A stretch of 64,000 nucleotides of DNA from Jatrophihabitans sp. GAS493 (GTDB lineage: Bacteria; Actinomycetota; Actinomycetes; Mycobacteriales; Jatrophihabitantaceae), in contig NZ_LT907982.1 of NCBI RefSeq assembly GCF_900230215.1, positions 4,139,568 through 4,203,567 on the forward strand. Direction: 5' to 3'. The translations under genes were made by a program, and so were the position numbers. Each line of letters opens with the position of its first letter. Position 1 is the stretch's first letter. Positions 48,729-58,338 of the stretch are shown here, piece by piece. The notes under the pieces are model-generated. The model did no database searches. It was not told the origin of the DNA and worked only from the letters and a program-made list of their open reading frames with translations.

Positions 48729-49973
48729 CTATCGGCAGAGGCGGGTGTGCCAGCTCTGGGCCGACGTGTCGGTCAGCTGGGCCACCTGGTCGATGACCAC
48801 GCGCAGCCGAGCGGCATCGGAGTCAGCCGCGTGCCAGGCCGGCTGCAGCGGCACGTCCAACCGCCCCGGTGACGCCGCGACGAGGGCCGCGACGAGCTCG
48901 GTGAGCAGTACCCGCTGGTCGTGCTGGCGCTCCAAGACGCCGGGGCGGCTCATCACGTACTGAGCCGCCACCGCCTTCAGCAGGGCACACTCGGCCGCGG
49001 TTTGCGAGGGCACGACGAGGTCGCCGTCGTAGCGGCGCATGGGCGCTGGACCGTAGGTCTGTCGGGTCGCACTCACGGCGGCCGAGACGAACCGCCCGGT
49101 CAGTTCGCTGGTCGCCCGCTTGGCCGCCGTCTGGGCCAGGTACGAACGGTCGTAGCCGCTCAGGTCGCGCAGCGTCGGCAGCTCGAGCAGTGCATCCAGT
49201 ACCGGCGCCAACTCCCCCGCCGAGAGTGGCGAATAGGTCGCGGCGGCCAGCTCGCAGAGAGACTCACGGGCCGAATCATCAATGTTCTCAAGGCGAATGT
49301 GCCCGGCGTGCACCCCATCCTCGACGTCGTGCACCGAGTAGGCGACATCGTCGGCCCAGTCCATCACCTGGGCCTCCAGACAGCGGGTACCCGCCGGCGC
49401 GCCCGCGCGAACCCACTCGAAGGCGGGGCGGTCATCGGCGTAGACACCGAACTTGGGGGTGCCCGCCCGCTGCGACCAGGGGTACTTGCAGACCGCGTCG
49501 AGGGTGGCCCGGGTGAGGTTGAGCCCGGCCGGCTGCCCCTGCGAGTTGAGCACCTTCGCCTCCAGCCGGGTCAGGATGCGCAGCGTCTGGGCATTCCCCT
49601 CGAAGCCGCCGATCTCGGCCGCCGCCAGGTTCAGGGCCAGCTCGCCGTTGTGCCCGAAGGGTGGATGCCCGAGGTCGTGGGCCAGCCCGGCGGTATCCAC
49701 CACGTCCGGGTCGCACCCCAGCGCCGCTCCCATCTCACGGCCGATCTGCGCCACCTCCAGCGAGTGGGTCAGCCGGGTGCGCGGAAAGTCGTCCGAACCC
49801 GGAACCACAACCTGGGTCTTGTCGGCTAGCCGCCGGAAGGCGTAAGAGTGCAGCACCCGCGCCCGGTCGCGCTCGAACTGGCTGCGCATCTCTCCGCCCC
49901 GGTCGGCGTCGGCCCGTTTTGCGGGCTCGACTTCACGCCGCGCCGCCGCATGGGCGTCGTAACCACGGCCCAT
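48729..49973 (-). CDS. dgt: Deoxyguanosinetriphosphate triphosphohydrolase-like protein
   Basis: A 414-residue HD-domain dNTPase that releases triphosphate from dNTPs. The HD motif residues are His in RTRLTHSLEVAQIG, His-Asp in GLAHDLGHPPFGHNGE, and Asp in VMDWADDVAYSVHD. R-D-rich DRARVLHSYAFRRLADKTQV near residue 35 is typical. It is followed upstream by the YbjN gene and ppdK on the same strand, the usual actinobacterial neighbourhood of dnaG. Confidence 0.94.
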   Translation of the reverse strand: MGRGYDAHAAARREVEPAKRADADRGGEMRSQFERDRARVLHSYAFRRLADKTQVVVPGSDDFPRTRLTHSLEVAQIGREMGAALGCDPDVVDTAGLAHDLGHPPFGHNGELALNLAAAEIGGFEGNAQTLRILTRLEAKVLNSQGQPAGLNLTRATLDAVCKYPWSQRAGTPKFGVYADDRPAFEWVRAGAPAGTRCLEAQVMDWADDVAYSVHDVEDGVHAGHIRLENIDDSARESLCELAAATYSPLSAGELAPVLDALLELPTLRDLSGYDRSYLAQTAAKRATSELTGRFVSAAVSATRQTYGPAPMRRYDGDLVVPSQTAAECALLKAVAAQYVMSRPGVLERQHDQRVLLTELVAALVAASPGRLDVPLQPAWHAADSDAARLRVVIDQVAQLTDTSAQSWHTRLCR

Positions 49974-50003
49974 CTCAGGTGGCAGATTCAGGCAGTGATC
50001 GGC

Positions 50004-50576
50004 TCACTGTTCACCGACCCAGACCTGCTCCTCGACCCAGGTCGCGAAGCGCACCAGCGTCTCGATCCAGACCCCGATCGTGTATGTCAACTGCGCGCGG
50101 GTGACCCCGACTTCGAAGTCGTAGCACTGTTCGGCGCAGATCCCGACGTACCCGTCGTCGGGAAGCACGGTGTAGGCCTTCGGGAAGAGTTTCGTCCGGT
50201 TCCAGTCGTCCAGCGCCAGCGCCACTGCCGCCCGCGACTCCACCTCGAAGCGCCGATCCAGGTAGAGCCGGGCCTGCAGCACCTCGCGCTGCTTTCCGTA
50301 GTGGAAGAAGTAGATGCTGAAGTTCTTCCAGCGCACCGTCAGGTCACCGTCGGCGTCTACGAAGTGGCGCAGTTCATGGTCGTCGAGCACCTGCTGCAGA
50401 AACTCTGTGGTGGGCAATACCACCGTCTCGTCGAGCGTCGAGGCGGACGAGCCGAAGCGGGTGCCGGCGACCAGCGCACTCCCCAGCCGATGGGGAGAGG
50501 GCAGCGGAACACCGGTCATCCCGGAGGAGCGCCCGCCGTTGAGGCCCACGAGCGCCCGCAGGCGTTGCACAAGCAT
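50004..50576 (-). CDS. YbjN-domain protein
   Basis: A 190-residue protein. The region FLQQVLDDHELRHFVDADGDLTVRW, then ARLYLDRRFEVESR and LDDWNRTKLFPKAYTVLPDDGYVGICAEQ has the T3SS-chaperone-like fold of YbjN proteins, which are common and poorly characterised in actinobacteria. It lies 30 nt upstream of dgt and 57 nt downstream of ppdK. The N-terminal ~40 residues are low-complexity, so the true start could be further in. Confidence 0.8.
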   Translation of the reverse strand: MLVQRLRALVGLNGGRSSGMTGVPLPSPHRLGSALVAGTRFGSSASTLDETVVLPTTEFLQQVLDDHELRHFVDADGDLTVRWKNFSIYFFHYGKQREVLQARLYLDRRFEVESRAAVALALDDWNRTKLFPKAYTVLPDDGYVGICAEQCYDFEVGVTRAQLTYTIGVWIETLVRFATWVEEQVWVGEQ

Positions 50577-50633
50577 GCTCTTGAAGTTACTCGTCGCCGG
50601 TGACAGCGGCCGACCCAGCCGGAGGCGGTCGGC

Positions 50634-53297
50634 TCAGCCGGAGGCGCGGCCGGCTTCGAGGCGGGCCACCGGCACCCGGAACGGTGAGCAGGAGACGTAG
50701 TCGAGTCCGACCATGTCGAAGAAGTGCACCGAATCCGGGTCGCCGCCGTGCTCGCCGCAGACGCCGAGCTTCAGTCCCGGGCGCATCAGGCGGCCCTTCT
50801 CGACGCCGATGCGGACCAGCTCGCCGACCCCCTCCCGGTCGATCGACTCGAAGGGCGAGACACCGAAGATGCCCTTCTCCAGGTAGGCCGAGAAGAAGGC
50901 CGCCTCGACGTCGTCGCGGGAGAAGCCCCAGGTCGTCTGGGTGAGGTCGTTCGTGCCGAAGGAGAAGAACTCGGCCGCCTCGGCGATCTGATCAGCCGTC
51001 AGTGCGGCGCGCGGCAGCTCGATCATCGTGCCGACCAGGAAGTCGAGGAAGACGCCGGTCTCGGCCCGCACGTCGCGGGCGACCTGGATGATGTCCTGCT
51101 TGACCGTCTCGAACTCCTGCACGGCACCGACCAGCGGCACCATGATCTCCACCTGCGGGTCACCGCCGGCTTTCGCCCGCTCGGCGGCCGCCTCCAGGAT
51201 CGCGCGGGACTGCATCGCGAAGAGCCCGGGGATGACCACCCCGAGACGCACCCCACGCAGGCCGAGCATCGGGTTCTGCTCGTGCAGGCGGCTCACCGCC
51301 TGCAGCATCCGCAGGTCACCCTCGCGCTCCTCGCCCCGGGCCTCGGCCACCGCGACGCGCACCGACAGCTCCGTGATGTCCGGGAGGAACTCGTGCAGCG
51401 GCGGGTCGAGGAGGCGGATCGTCACCGGCAGCCCGTCCATCGCCTCCAGGATGGCGACGAAGTCGGCCCGCTGCAGCGGCAGCAACTCGGCCAGGCGGGA
51501 GTCCCGCTCCTCGTCGGTGTCGGCCAGGATAAGGTCCTCCACCAGCTGACGACGCTCGCCGAGGAACATGTGCTCGGTGCGGCACAGCCCGATGCCCTGC
51601 GCGCCGAAGCGACGAGCCCGCTCCGAGTCCTCGGCGTTGTCGGCGTTGGTGCGCACCGCCATCCGGCGCTTGCTGTCGGCGTGCTCCATGATCCGGGCCA
51701 CGGCCGCCACCAGCTCGTCACCGACGGCCGTCTCGTCCCCTTCGAAGAAGCGCACCACCGGCGAGGCGACCACGGGCACTTCGCCCAGGTAAACCTTGCC
51801 CGAGGTCCCGTCGATGGAGATGACGTCGCCCTCCTGCACGACCACGCCACCCGGCGCGCGCATGACCCGGCTCTTGGTGTCGACGTCGATCGAGTCGACG
51901 CCACAGACGCAGGTCTTGCCCATGCCACGGGCCACGACAGCGGCGTGCGAGGTCTTCCCACCGCGGCTGGTCAGGATGCCCTCGGCCGCGATCATGCCGT
52001 TGAGATCGTCCGGGTTGGTCTCGCGACGGACCAGGATCACCTTCTCACCCGACCGGGACCACTTCACGGCGGTGTAGGAGTCGAAGACGACCCGCCCGAC
52101 CGCTGCCCCCGGAGAGGCATTCATGCCCTTGGCGATCTGCTTCATGCCGCTGGACTCGTCGAATCGCGGGAACATCAGCTGCGCCAGCTGAGCGCCGGTT
52201 ACCCGCTGGATCGCCTCGTCCATGTCGATGAGGCCCTGGTCGACCAGTTGTGTGGCGATGCGGAAGGCGGCCGCGGCGGTGCGCTTGCCGACCCGGGTCT
52301 GCAGCATCCAAAGCTTGCCGCGCTCGACGGTGAACTCGATGTCGCAGAGGTCCTTGTAGTGCCCCTCGAGGGTGGACATGATGTTCATGAGCTCGTCGTA
52401 GGAGGTCTTGTCGATCTCCTCCAGGTCGGCCAGCGGGATGGTGTTACGGATGCCGGCGACGACATCCTCGCCCTGTGCGTTCTGCAGGTAGTCGCCGTAG
52501 ACACCCTTGGCGCCGGAGGCCGGGTCACGGGTGAAGGCGACTCCGGTGCCCGAGGTCATGTCCAGGTTGCCGAAGACCATCGAACAGATGTTGACGGCGG
52601 TGCCGAGGTCACCCGGGATGCGCTCCTGGCGGCGGTAAATCACCGCGCGGTCGGTGTTCCAGGATTCGAAGACCGCCTTCACGGCCAGATCCATCTGCTC
52701 CCGCGGCTCCTGCGGGAACTCACGGCCGGCGTGCTTGATCACGACGTCCTTGTACGTCTCGACCAGCGAGCGCAGGTCCTCGGCGTCCAGATCGAGATCA
52801 TTGGTGGTGCCCTTGGCGTGCTTCGCGGCGTCGATGGCCTCTTCGAAGTACTCACCGTGGATGCCCAGCACGGTCTTTCCGAACATCTGGATGAGGCGAC
52901 GGTAGGAGTCGAAGGCGAACCGCTCGTTACCGGCCTGCGCCGCGAGCCCGCGCACCGACTGGTCGTTCAGACCGATGTTGAGGACGGTCTCCATCATGCC
53001 CGGCATCGAGAACTTGGCCCCGGAGCGGACCGAGACGAGCAGCGGGTTGTCCGACTGGCCGAGCTTCTTGCCCATCCGGGCCTCGAGCGCCTCGAGATGG
53101 GTGCTGACCTCTTCGCTCAGGCCCTCCGGCTCGCGGCCGCTCTTCAGGAAAGCGTGGCAGGCCTCGGTGGTGATGGTGAAGCCGGGCGGAACCGGCAGGC
53201 CGAGATTGGTCATCTCGGCGAGGTTGGCTCCCTTGCCTCCCAGCAGGTCCTTCATATCCCGGTTGCCTTCGGCAAAGTCGAACACGAACTTCGTCAT
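50634..53297 (-). CDS. ppdK: Pyruvate, phosphate dikinase
   Basis: An 887-residue PPDK interconverting pyruvate + ATP + Pi and PEP + AMP + PPi. The N-terminal ATP-grasp domain has DLLGGKGANLAEMTNLGLPV. The phosphohistidine domain has the swivelling His in TSRGGKTSHAAVVARGMGK. The PEP/pyruvate TIM barrel has GIGLCRTEHMFL and the catalytic Cys in LGVCGEHGGDP. ATG 53297 is chosen; GTG 53306 in frame is possible. The 229 nt upstream, up to dusB, holds no gene and presumably the promoter. Confidence 0.97.
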   Translation of the reverse strand: MTKFVFDFAEGNRDMKDLLGGKGANLAEMTNLGLPVPPGFTITTEACHAFLKSGREPEGLSEEVSTHLEALEARMGKKLGQSDNPLLVSVRSGAKFSMPGMMETVLNIGLNDQSVRGLAAQAGNERFAFDSYRRLIQMFGKTVLGIHGEYFEEAIDAAKHAKGTTNDLDLDAEDLRSLVETYKDVVIKHAGREFPQEPREQMDLAVKAVFESWNTDRAVIYRRQERIPGDLGTAVNICSMVFGNLDMTSGTGVAFTRDPASGAKGVYGDYLQNAQGEDVVAGIRNTIPLADLEEIDKTSYDELMNIMSTLEGHYKDLCDIEFTVERGKLWMLQTRVGKRTAAAAFRIATQLVDQGLIDMDEAIQRVTGAQLAQLMFPRFDESSGMKQIAKGMNASPGAAVGRVVFDSYTAVKWSRSGEKVILVRRETNPDDLNGMIAAEGILTSRGGKTSHAAVVARGMGKTCVCGVDSIDVDTKSRVMRAPGGVVVQEGDVISIDGTSGKVYLGEVPVVASPVVRFFEGDETAVGDELVAAVARIMEHADSKRRMAVRTNADNAEDSERARRFGAQGIGLCRTEHMFLGERRQLVEDLILADTDEERDSRLAELLPLQRADFVAILEAMDGLPVTIRLLDPPLHEFLPDITELSVRVAVAEARGEEREGDLRMLQAVSRLHEQNPMLGLRGVRLGVVIPGLFAMQSRAILEAAAERAKAGGDPQVEIMVPLVGAVQEFETVKQDIIQVARDVRAETGVFLDFLVGTMIELPRAALTADQIAEAAEFFSFGTNDLTQTTWGFSRDDVEAAFFSAYLEKGIFGVSPFESIDREGVGELVRIGVEKGRLMRPGLKLGVCGEHGGDPDSVHFFDMVGLDYVSCSPFRVPVARLEAGRASG

Positions 53298-53535
53298 GGC
53301 GGACACCTGTTTCGTCGAGTCTTGATCGAATGAACGGTCGTAAAACCAAAGTTCTCGACGCTTACCCGGGCACTGACCCTCGGAGGATTCGGTCAGGCGC
53401 TGCGTGAGGTCGAGATTTCGAAAGACTAGATGACGAGAACGCTTACAACCGGGATCCGCCGATAAATGGGATGTATCTAACCCCCTTACTTACGCGTTCT
53501 AGTTAGGCCTCCCGGCGACTGTTGCCGGCGCACTT

Positions 53536-54699
53536 TCAGCCGCCTGAGTCGGCCAGTTCCGCATCGCGCGGGACGCTGCGATCCGAGCGCGAGCTGAGCC
53601 ACCCCTGCGGCAGCGAGACGGCCCGGCCGCCGGTGGTGCGCCCCCGGGGCTGCCCGAGCACCGCGGTCGGGAAGGGCTGCTGTAGGTCGAGCAGATCCAG
53701 CAGCGAGCGCAGCTCGACCAGGGTGTGCACGCTGGCCAGGGCGGTTCGCAACTCGCCACCGACCGAGAATCCCTTGAGATACCAGGCCACATGCTTGCGG
53801 AAATCAGCCAGCCCGCGATCCTCGCCGATGAAATCGGCCAGCAGCTCGGCGTGGCGAAACATCGTAGCCGCGACCTGCTCCAAGCCCGGTCGGCTGCGCT
53901 GCGGGCTGCCCGCGAAGGCCGCCGCCAGATCGGCGAAGAGCCACGGACGTCCCAGACAACCGCGCCCGACCACGACCCCGGCGCAGCCGGTCTCACGCAC
54001 CATTCGCAGCGCGTCGTCGGCCTCCCAGATGTCGCCGTTGCCCAGCACCGGAATGTCCAGCAGCTGCACCAGTTCGGCGATTCGATCCCAGTCGGCCTGG
54101 CCGCCGTAGAACTGCGCCGCGGTGCGCCCGTGCAGCGCCACATGCGCGGCGCCGGCGTCCTGGGCCCGGAGGCCGGCCTCGCGGAAGGTGATGTGCTCGT
54201 CGTCGATCCCGACCCGCATCTTCACCGTCACCGGGACCGCTCCGTCGGCCGCCTTCACCGTTGCTTCGACGATGTCGCTGAAGAGGTCGGTGTGCCAGGG
54301 CAGGGCCGCTCCCCCGCCCTTGCGGGTGACCTTGGGGACCGGGCAGCCGAAGTTGAGGTCGATGTGGTCGGCCCAGTCGTTCTCCACGATGCGCCGCGCG
54401 GCCTGCCCGACGATCACCGGGTCGACCCCGTAGAGCTGGATACTGCGGGGCTGCTCCTCGGCGCCGAAGCGGATGAGACGCATGGTCTTCTCGTTCCCCT
54501 CGACCAGCGCCCGAGAGGTGATCATCTCGCTGACGAAGAGGGCACCGCTGCGCTCGCCGAGCTGGGTGGCGGTCGCCTCGCGGGCCAGCCGGCGGAATGC
54601 GATGTTGGTGATCCCGGCCATCGGCGCGAGCACCACCGGCGGGTCGACGACCACCTTCGACGACAGCGTCAGCGGCTTCGGCAGCGTCTGGAGTGTCAT
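53536..54699 (-). CDS. dusB: tRNA-dihydrouridine synthase
   Basis: A 387-residue FMN TIM-barrel enzyme that reduces uridines in the tRNA D loop. PPVVLAPMAGITNIAFRRL marks the start of the barrel. The catalytic Cys lies in HIDLNFGCPVPKVTRKGGG. VALHGRTAAQFYGGQADW and VLGNGDIW follow. Its ATG shares one nucleotide with the glyS stop (TGATG), so the two genes are coupled. Confidence 0.95.
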   Translation of the reverse strand: MTLQTLPKPLTLSSKVVVDPPVVLAPMAGITNIAFRRLAREATATQLGERSGALFVSEMITSRALVEGNEKTMRLIRFGAEEQPRSIQLYGVDPVIVGQAARRIVENDWADHIDLNFGCPVPKVTRKGGGAALPWHTDLFSDIVEATVKAADGAVPVTVKMRVGIDDEHITFREAGLRAQDAGAAHVALHGRTAAQFYGGQADWDRIAELVQLLDIPVLGNGDIWEADDALRMVRETGCAGVVVGRGCLGRPWLFADLAAAFAGSPQRSRPGLEQVAATMFRHAELLADFIGEDRGLADFRKHVAWYLKGFSVGGELRTALASVHTLVELRSLLDLLDLQQPFPTAVLGQPRGRTTGGRAVSLPQGWLSSRSDRSVPRDAELADSGG

Positions 54700-56081
54700 C
54701 AGCAGCCGATCAGGCGCGCCGCCAGGTAGGACTCGACCTGATCGATGGCGATCCGCTCCTGGGCCATCGAGTCACGCTCGCGGATCGTCACCGCGTTGTC
54801 CTCCAGCGTCTCGAAGTCGACGGTGACGCAGAACGGCGTGCCGATCTCGTCCTGGCGCCGGTACCGCTTGCCGATCGCCTGGGCGTCGTCGAACTCGATG
54901 TTCCAGTGCTGGCGCAGCGTGGCGGCGAGTTCGCGGGCCTTCGGCGAGAGGTCGGCGTTGCGCGACAGCGGCAGCACGGCCACCTTCACCGGGGCCAGTC
55001 GCCGGTCGAGCTTGAGCACGGTCCGCTTCTCCATGACGCCCTTGGCGTTCGGCGCCTCGTCCTCGGTGTAGGCGTCGAGCAGGAAGGCGAGCACAGCGCG
55101 GGTCAGGCCGGCCGCCGGCTCGATGACATACGGCGTCCAGCGCTCGTTGGTCTCGGTGTCGAGGTAGCTCAGGTCGGTGCCAGAGTGCTCGGAGTGCGTC
55201 TTGAGGTCGAAGTCGGTGCGGTTGGCTATGCCCTCTAGCTCGGCGAACTCCGAGCCGCCGAACTGGAAGCGGTACTCGATGTCGACGGTGCGCGTCGAGT
55301 AGTGGCTGAGCTTCTCCTTCGGGTGCTCGAAGTAGCGCAGGTTGTCGGGGTTGATGCCCAGGCCGAGGTACCAGTTCCAGCGCTCCTCGAGCCAGTACTC
55401 GTGCCACTTCTCATCGGTGCCGGGCTCGACGAAGAACTCCATCTCCATCTGCTCGAACTCGCGGGTGCGGAAGATGAAGTTGCCCGGGGTGATCTCGTTG
55501 CGGAAGCTCTTGCCGGTCTGGGCGATGCCGAACGGCGGCTTCTTGCGAGCCGTGCGCGAGATGTTCTTGAAGTTCAGGAAGATGCCCTGGGCGGTCTCCG
55601 GGCGCAGGTAGTGCACACCGGACTCGTCCTCGATCGGGCCGAGGAAGGTCTTGAGCATCCCGGAGAAGGGACGCGGCTCGGTCCAGGTGTTGCGGTTGCC
55701 GCAGTTCGGGCACGGGATGTCGGCCAGTCCGTTCTCCGGCAGCCGGCCCTTGCGCGCCTCGTACTCCTCCTCGAGATGGTCGGCCCGGTATCGCTTGTGA
55801 CAGTGGGTGCACTCGGTGAGCGGATCGGTGAAGGTCTCCAGGTGGCCGGAGGCCTTCCAGACGTCGGTGGAGAGGATGACCGCGGAGTCCAGGCCGACGA
55901 CGTCTTCGCGCGAGGTGACCATCGCCTTCCACCACTGCCGGCGGACGTTCTCCTTCAGCTCCACACCGAGCGGGCCGTAGTCCCAGGCTGAGCGAGTTCC
56001 GCCGTAGATCTCGCTGGACGGGAAGACAAAACCCCGCTTCTTGGCGAGGTTGACTACGTTGTCGTTGCGATCGGCGGGCAC
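54699..56081 (-). CDS. glyS: Glycyl-tRNA synthetase (alpha2 type)
   Basis: A 460-residue class II synthetase. It opens [20 protein letters not shown], with a zinc-type [21 protein letters not shown] segment, motif 2 [13 protein letters not shown] and motif 3 [16 protein letters not shown] followed by the anticodon-binding domain. It charges tRNA-Gly. It lies upstream of dusB, overlapping by one nucleotide. No T-box or riboswitch was recognised in the 110 nt upstream. Confidence 0.96.
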   Translation of the reverse strand: MPADRNDNVVNLAKKRGFVFPSSEIYGGTRSAWDYGPLGVELKENVRRQWWKAMVTSREDVVGLDSAVILSTDVWKASGHLETFTDPLTECTHCHKRYRADHLEEEYEARKGRLPENGLADIPCPNCGNRNTWTEPRPFSGMLKTFLGPIEDESGVHYLRPETAQGIFLNFKNISRTARKKPPFGIAQTGKSFRNEITPGNFIFRTREFEQMEMEFFVEPGTDEKWHEYWLEERWNWYLGLGINPDNLRYFEHPKEKLSHYSTRTVDIEYRFQFGGSEFAELEGIANRTDFDLKTHSEHSGTDLSYLDTETNERWTPYVIEPAAGLTRAVLAFLLDAYTEDEAPNAKGVMEKRTVLKLDRRLAPVKVAVLPLSRNADLSPKARELAATLRQHWNIEFDDAQAIGKRYRRQDEIGTPFCVTVDFETLEDNAVTIRERDSMAQERIAIDQVESYLAARLIGC

Positions 56082-56191
56082 AGCTTCTCCATCAGTGGCG
56101 GTGATGCGTTGGTAGACGACTCAAGGATATCGGGCGCTGCCAACTCATCAGCTGCTCAGGCAGGGTCGGCGACCACGGCGTTGGCCGCAGC

Positions 56192-56512
56192 TCAGGCCCG
56201 GTCGCTGCGCCGCAGCGTCACCTGCTGGTCGGCGTCGATGAGCACCAGTTGCTCGAACGAGCTGGGCTGATCGATCGCCTGGGCAAGCAGCGGTGTGGCC
56301 AGCATCTTCACTTCGAAGCCGCCGAGCGCGCGCCGGTAGGAGCCGACGTCGGCCCATTCGGTGACGATGATCCACTGCCCGTCGTCGTCGGTGGAGCGTC
56401 CGAGGCTGCCGCCCAGGTAGCCGGGGCGGGCGGCCAGGGCGGCGAGTGCGGCCTGAGCCCGCTCGGCGAAGCTCAGGTCGTCACCGGCGTCGAAGTGGGT
56501 CACCGAGATCAC
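56192..56512 (-). CDS. Antibiotic-biosynthesis-monooxygenase-fold protein
   Basis: A 106-residue ferredoxin-like dimeric barrel protein: [39 protein letters not shown] and [18 protein letters not shown]. The pattern matches the ABM fold; many members have no known reaction. GTG 56512 overlaps the uppS stop by 4 nt (GTGA), so it is translated behind uppS. Confidence 0.8.
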   Translation of the reverse strand: MISVTHFDAGDDLSFAERAQAALAALAARPGYLGGSLGRSTDDDGQWIIVTEWADVGSYRRALGGFEVKMLATPLLAQAIDQPSSFEQLVLIDADQQVTLRRSDRA

Positions 56513-57369
56513 GGGTTGATCCCGTCGGCCGCGTCGGTGTTGATCGCCTCGACCGGCCCGGCGGCGCCGAAGCGGCGGTCGCGGGAAGCGTAGTCCAGGC
56601 AGGCCTGCCAGAGGTGGCGACGGTCGAAGGCCGGCCACGGGGTGTCGACGAAGGCCAGCTCGGCGTAGGCCGACTGCCAGAGCAGGAAGTTGGAGGTGCG
56701 CTGCTCGCCGCTGGTGCGGATGAAGAGGTCCACGTCGCCGAGGTCGGGCTCGTACAGATGCTCGCTGATCGTCCGCTCGTCGATCTTGGCCGGGTTGAGC
56801 TTGCCTGCGGCGGCCTGCCGGCTGATCTCCCGGACGGCGTCGACGATCTCGGCCCGGCCACCGTAGTTCACGCAGAACTGCAGGGTGAGGCGGTCGTTGC
56901 CGCGGGTCACCTGCTCGGCGTCCTCAAGCTGGTCGATCACCGAGCGCCAGAGCCGCGGGCGGCGGCCGGCCCAGCGGATGTGCACGCCGAGCGCATTCAA
57001 CTCATCCCGGCGGCGGCGGATTACGTCCTTGTTGAACCCCATCAGGAAGCGCACCTCCTCCGGCGAGCGGCGCCAGTTCTCGGTGGAGAAGGCGTAGGCC
57101 GAGACGGTGGAGATACCGACCTGCATCGCGCCGTGCAGTACGTCGAGCAGGGCCGCCTCGCCGGCCTTGTGCCCCTCGGTCCGGGGGAGTCCGCGCTGCT
57201 GAGCCCAGCGACCGTTGCCGTCCATCACGACGGCCACGTGCTTGGGGACGAACTGCTGGGGGATGTCGGGCGGGGTGGCGCCGGAGGGGTGTGGCGGCGG
57301 ATCGGGCCAGCGGCTGGTCCGTGACGATCGTCGGTCGGTGCTGGAGGAGTTCGCGGCCACGTCAATCAC
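56509..57369 (-). CDS. uppS: Isoprenyl diphosphate synthase (undecaprenyl/decaprenyl type, cis)
   Basis: A 286-residue cis-prenyltransferase making the polyprenyl carrier for cell-wall synthesis. [19 protein letters not shown] carries the catalytic Asp and diphosphate site. [30 protein letters not shown] and [19 protein letters not shown] are all family signatures. A 35-residue polar N-terminal extension precedes them, typical for actinobacteria. A 161-nt gap without recognised features separates it from recO. Confidence 0.95.
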   Translation of the reverse strand: MIDVAANSSSTDRRSSRTSRWPDPPPHPSGATPPDIPQQFVPKHVAVVMDGNGRWAQQRGLPRTEGHKAGEAALLDVLHGAMQVGISTVSAYAFSTENWRRSPEEVRFLMGFNKDVIRRRRDELNALGVHIRWAGRRPRLWRSVIDQLEDAEQVTRGNDRLTLQFCVNYGGRAEIVDAVREISRQAAAGKLNPAKIDERTISEHLYEPDLGDVDLFIRTSGEQRTSNFLLWQSAYAELAFVDTPWPAFDRRHLWQACLDYASRDRRFGAAGPVEAINTDAADGINP

Positions 57370-57530
57370 CGTAGTTCACTAGGAATGGCGACCACATCCC
57401 GCGACCTGGTGAACGCTCCGGCCTTTTGGGCCCCAGCCTAGAAATAGCAGGCACGATAGGAGCGAATGTCCTGCGATCTGGGGGCTATAGCCCTCCATTC
57501 GCAGAACCTTCGGGAGTTCGGCCGAGTGGG

Positions 57531-58292
57531 CTACCGGTCGACGAGGGGCAGCGAGCGCAGCCCCCGCTCGAGGTGCCACTGCAGGTGAGCCGCGATCAGC
57601 CCGCTGGCCTCCCGGCGCGGTGAACTCTCGCTGAGGTCGGCGATCGCCCAGTTGCCGGACAGGAGCGCAACCATCAGCTCGATGGTGGCCGGCTGAGGGC
57701 GGGCCGAACCGGTCGGGCGGCAGTCGTTGCAGACCGCCCCGCCTGCCTGCACGTTGAACCAGCTGTGCGGCCCCGGCGCGGAGCAGACGGCGCACTCACG
57801 CAGCGCCGGCTCCCATCCCGCGTTCGCCATCGCCCGGATGAAGAAGGCGTCCAGGATCAGGCTGGGATCGTGCTCGCGCTCCACCAGCGCCCGCAGCGCG
57901 CCGACGACCAGCAGGTAGAGGCGTAGCGCCGGTTCACCCTCCTCGGTGAGCCGTTCGGTGGTCTCACAGATCGCCGACGCCGCCGTCCACCGTGGGTAGT
58001 CGTTGGCCAGCTGTGCCCCGAATGCTGCGATGGACTCGGTCTGGGTCACCAAGTCGAGGCCACGCGAGGAGTGACCGGAGACGGCCTGCTCGGGGTTGTG
58101 CCGGGTATGGAACTGCACGTCGACGTGGCTTCCGGGCTCCAGACGCGCCCCGAAGCGCGAACTGGTGCGGCGCACACCCTTGCCGACCGCCCGGACCCGA
58201 CCGTGACGGCGAGTGAGCAGCGTGACGATGCGGTCGGCTTCGCCCAGCTTGTGGACGCGCAGCACGACCGCCTCATCTCGGTAGAGCGGCAC
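57531..58292 (-). CDS. recO: DNA repair protein RecO
   Basis: A 253-residue RecFOR-pathway mediator. The N-terminal OB fold is YRDEAVVLRVHKLGEADRIV. The zinc site is in CAVCSAPG and VCNDCRPTG, and the C-terminal helical domain ends LERGLRSLPLVDR. It promotes RecA loading and strand annealing. The arrangement recO-uppS is normal, but the MFS gene sits between recO and era. Confidence 0.94.
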   Translation of the reverse strand: MPLYRDEAVVLRVHKLGEADRIVTLLTRRHGRVRAVGKGVRRTSSRFGARLEPGSHVDVQFHTRHNPEQAVSGHSSRGLDLVTQTESIAAFGAQLANDYPRWTAASAICETTERLTEEGEPALRLYLLVVGALRALVEREHDPSLILDAFFIRAMANAGWEPALRECAVCSAPGPHSWFNVQAGGAVCNDCRPTGSARPQPATIELMVALLSGNWAIADLSESSPRREASGLIAAHLQWHLERGLRSLPLVDR

Positions 58293-58338
58293 GGCACGAT
58301 CCTCCCATCAGGGTCGGACAAAACTCCGCAGGCGCCGC

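Noticed and set aside
50724-53333. An 869-codon open frame on the plus strand opposite ppdK
   Set aside because: It is the antisense of a clear PPDK gene in GC-rich DNA, where codon bias leaves long opposite frames open. It has no family motif and no ribosome site.
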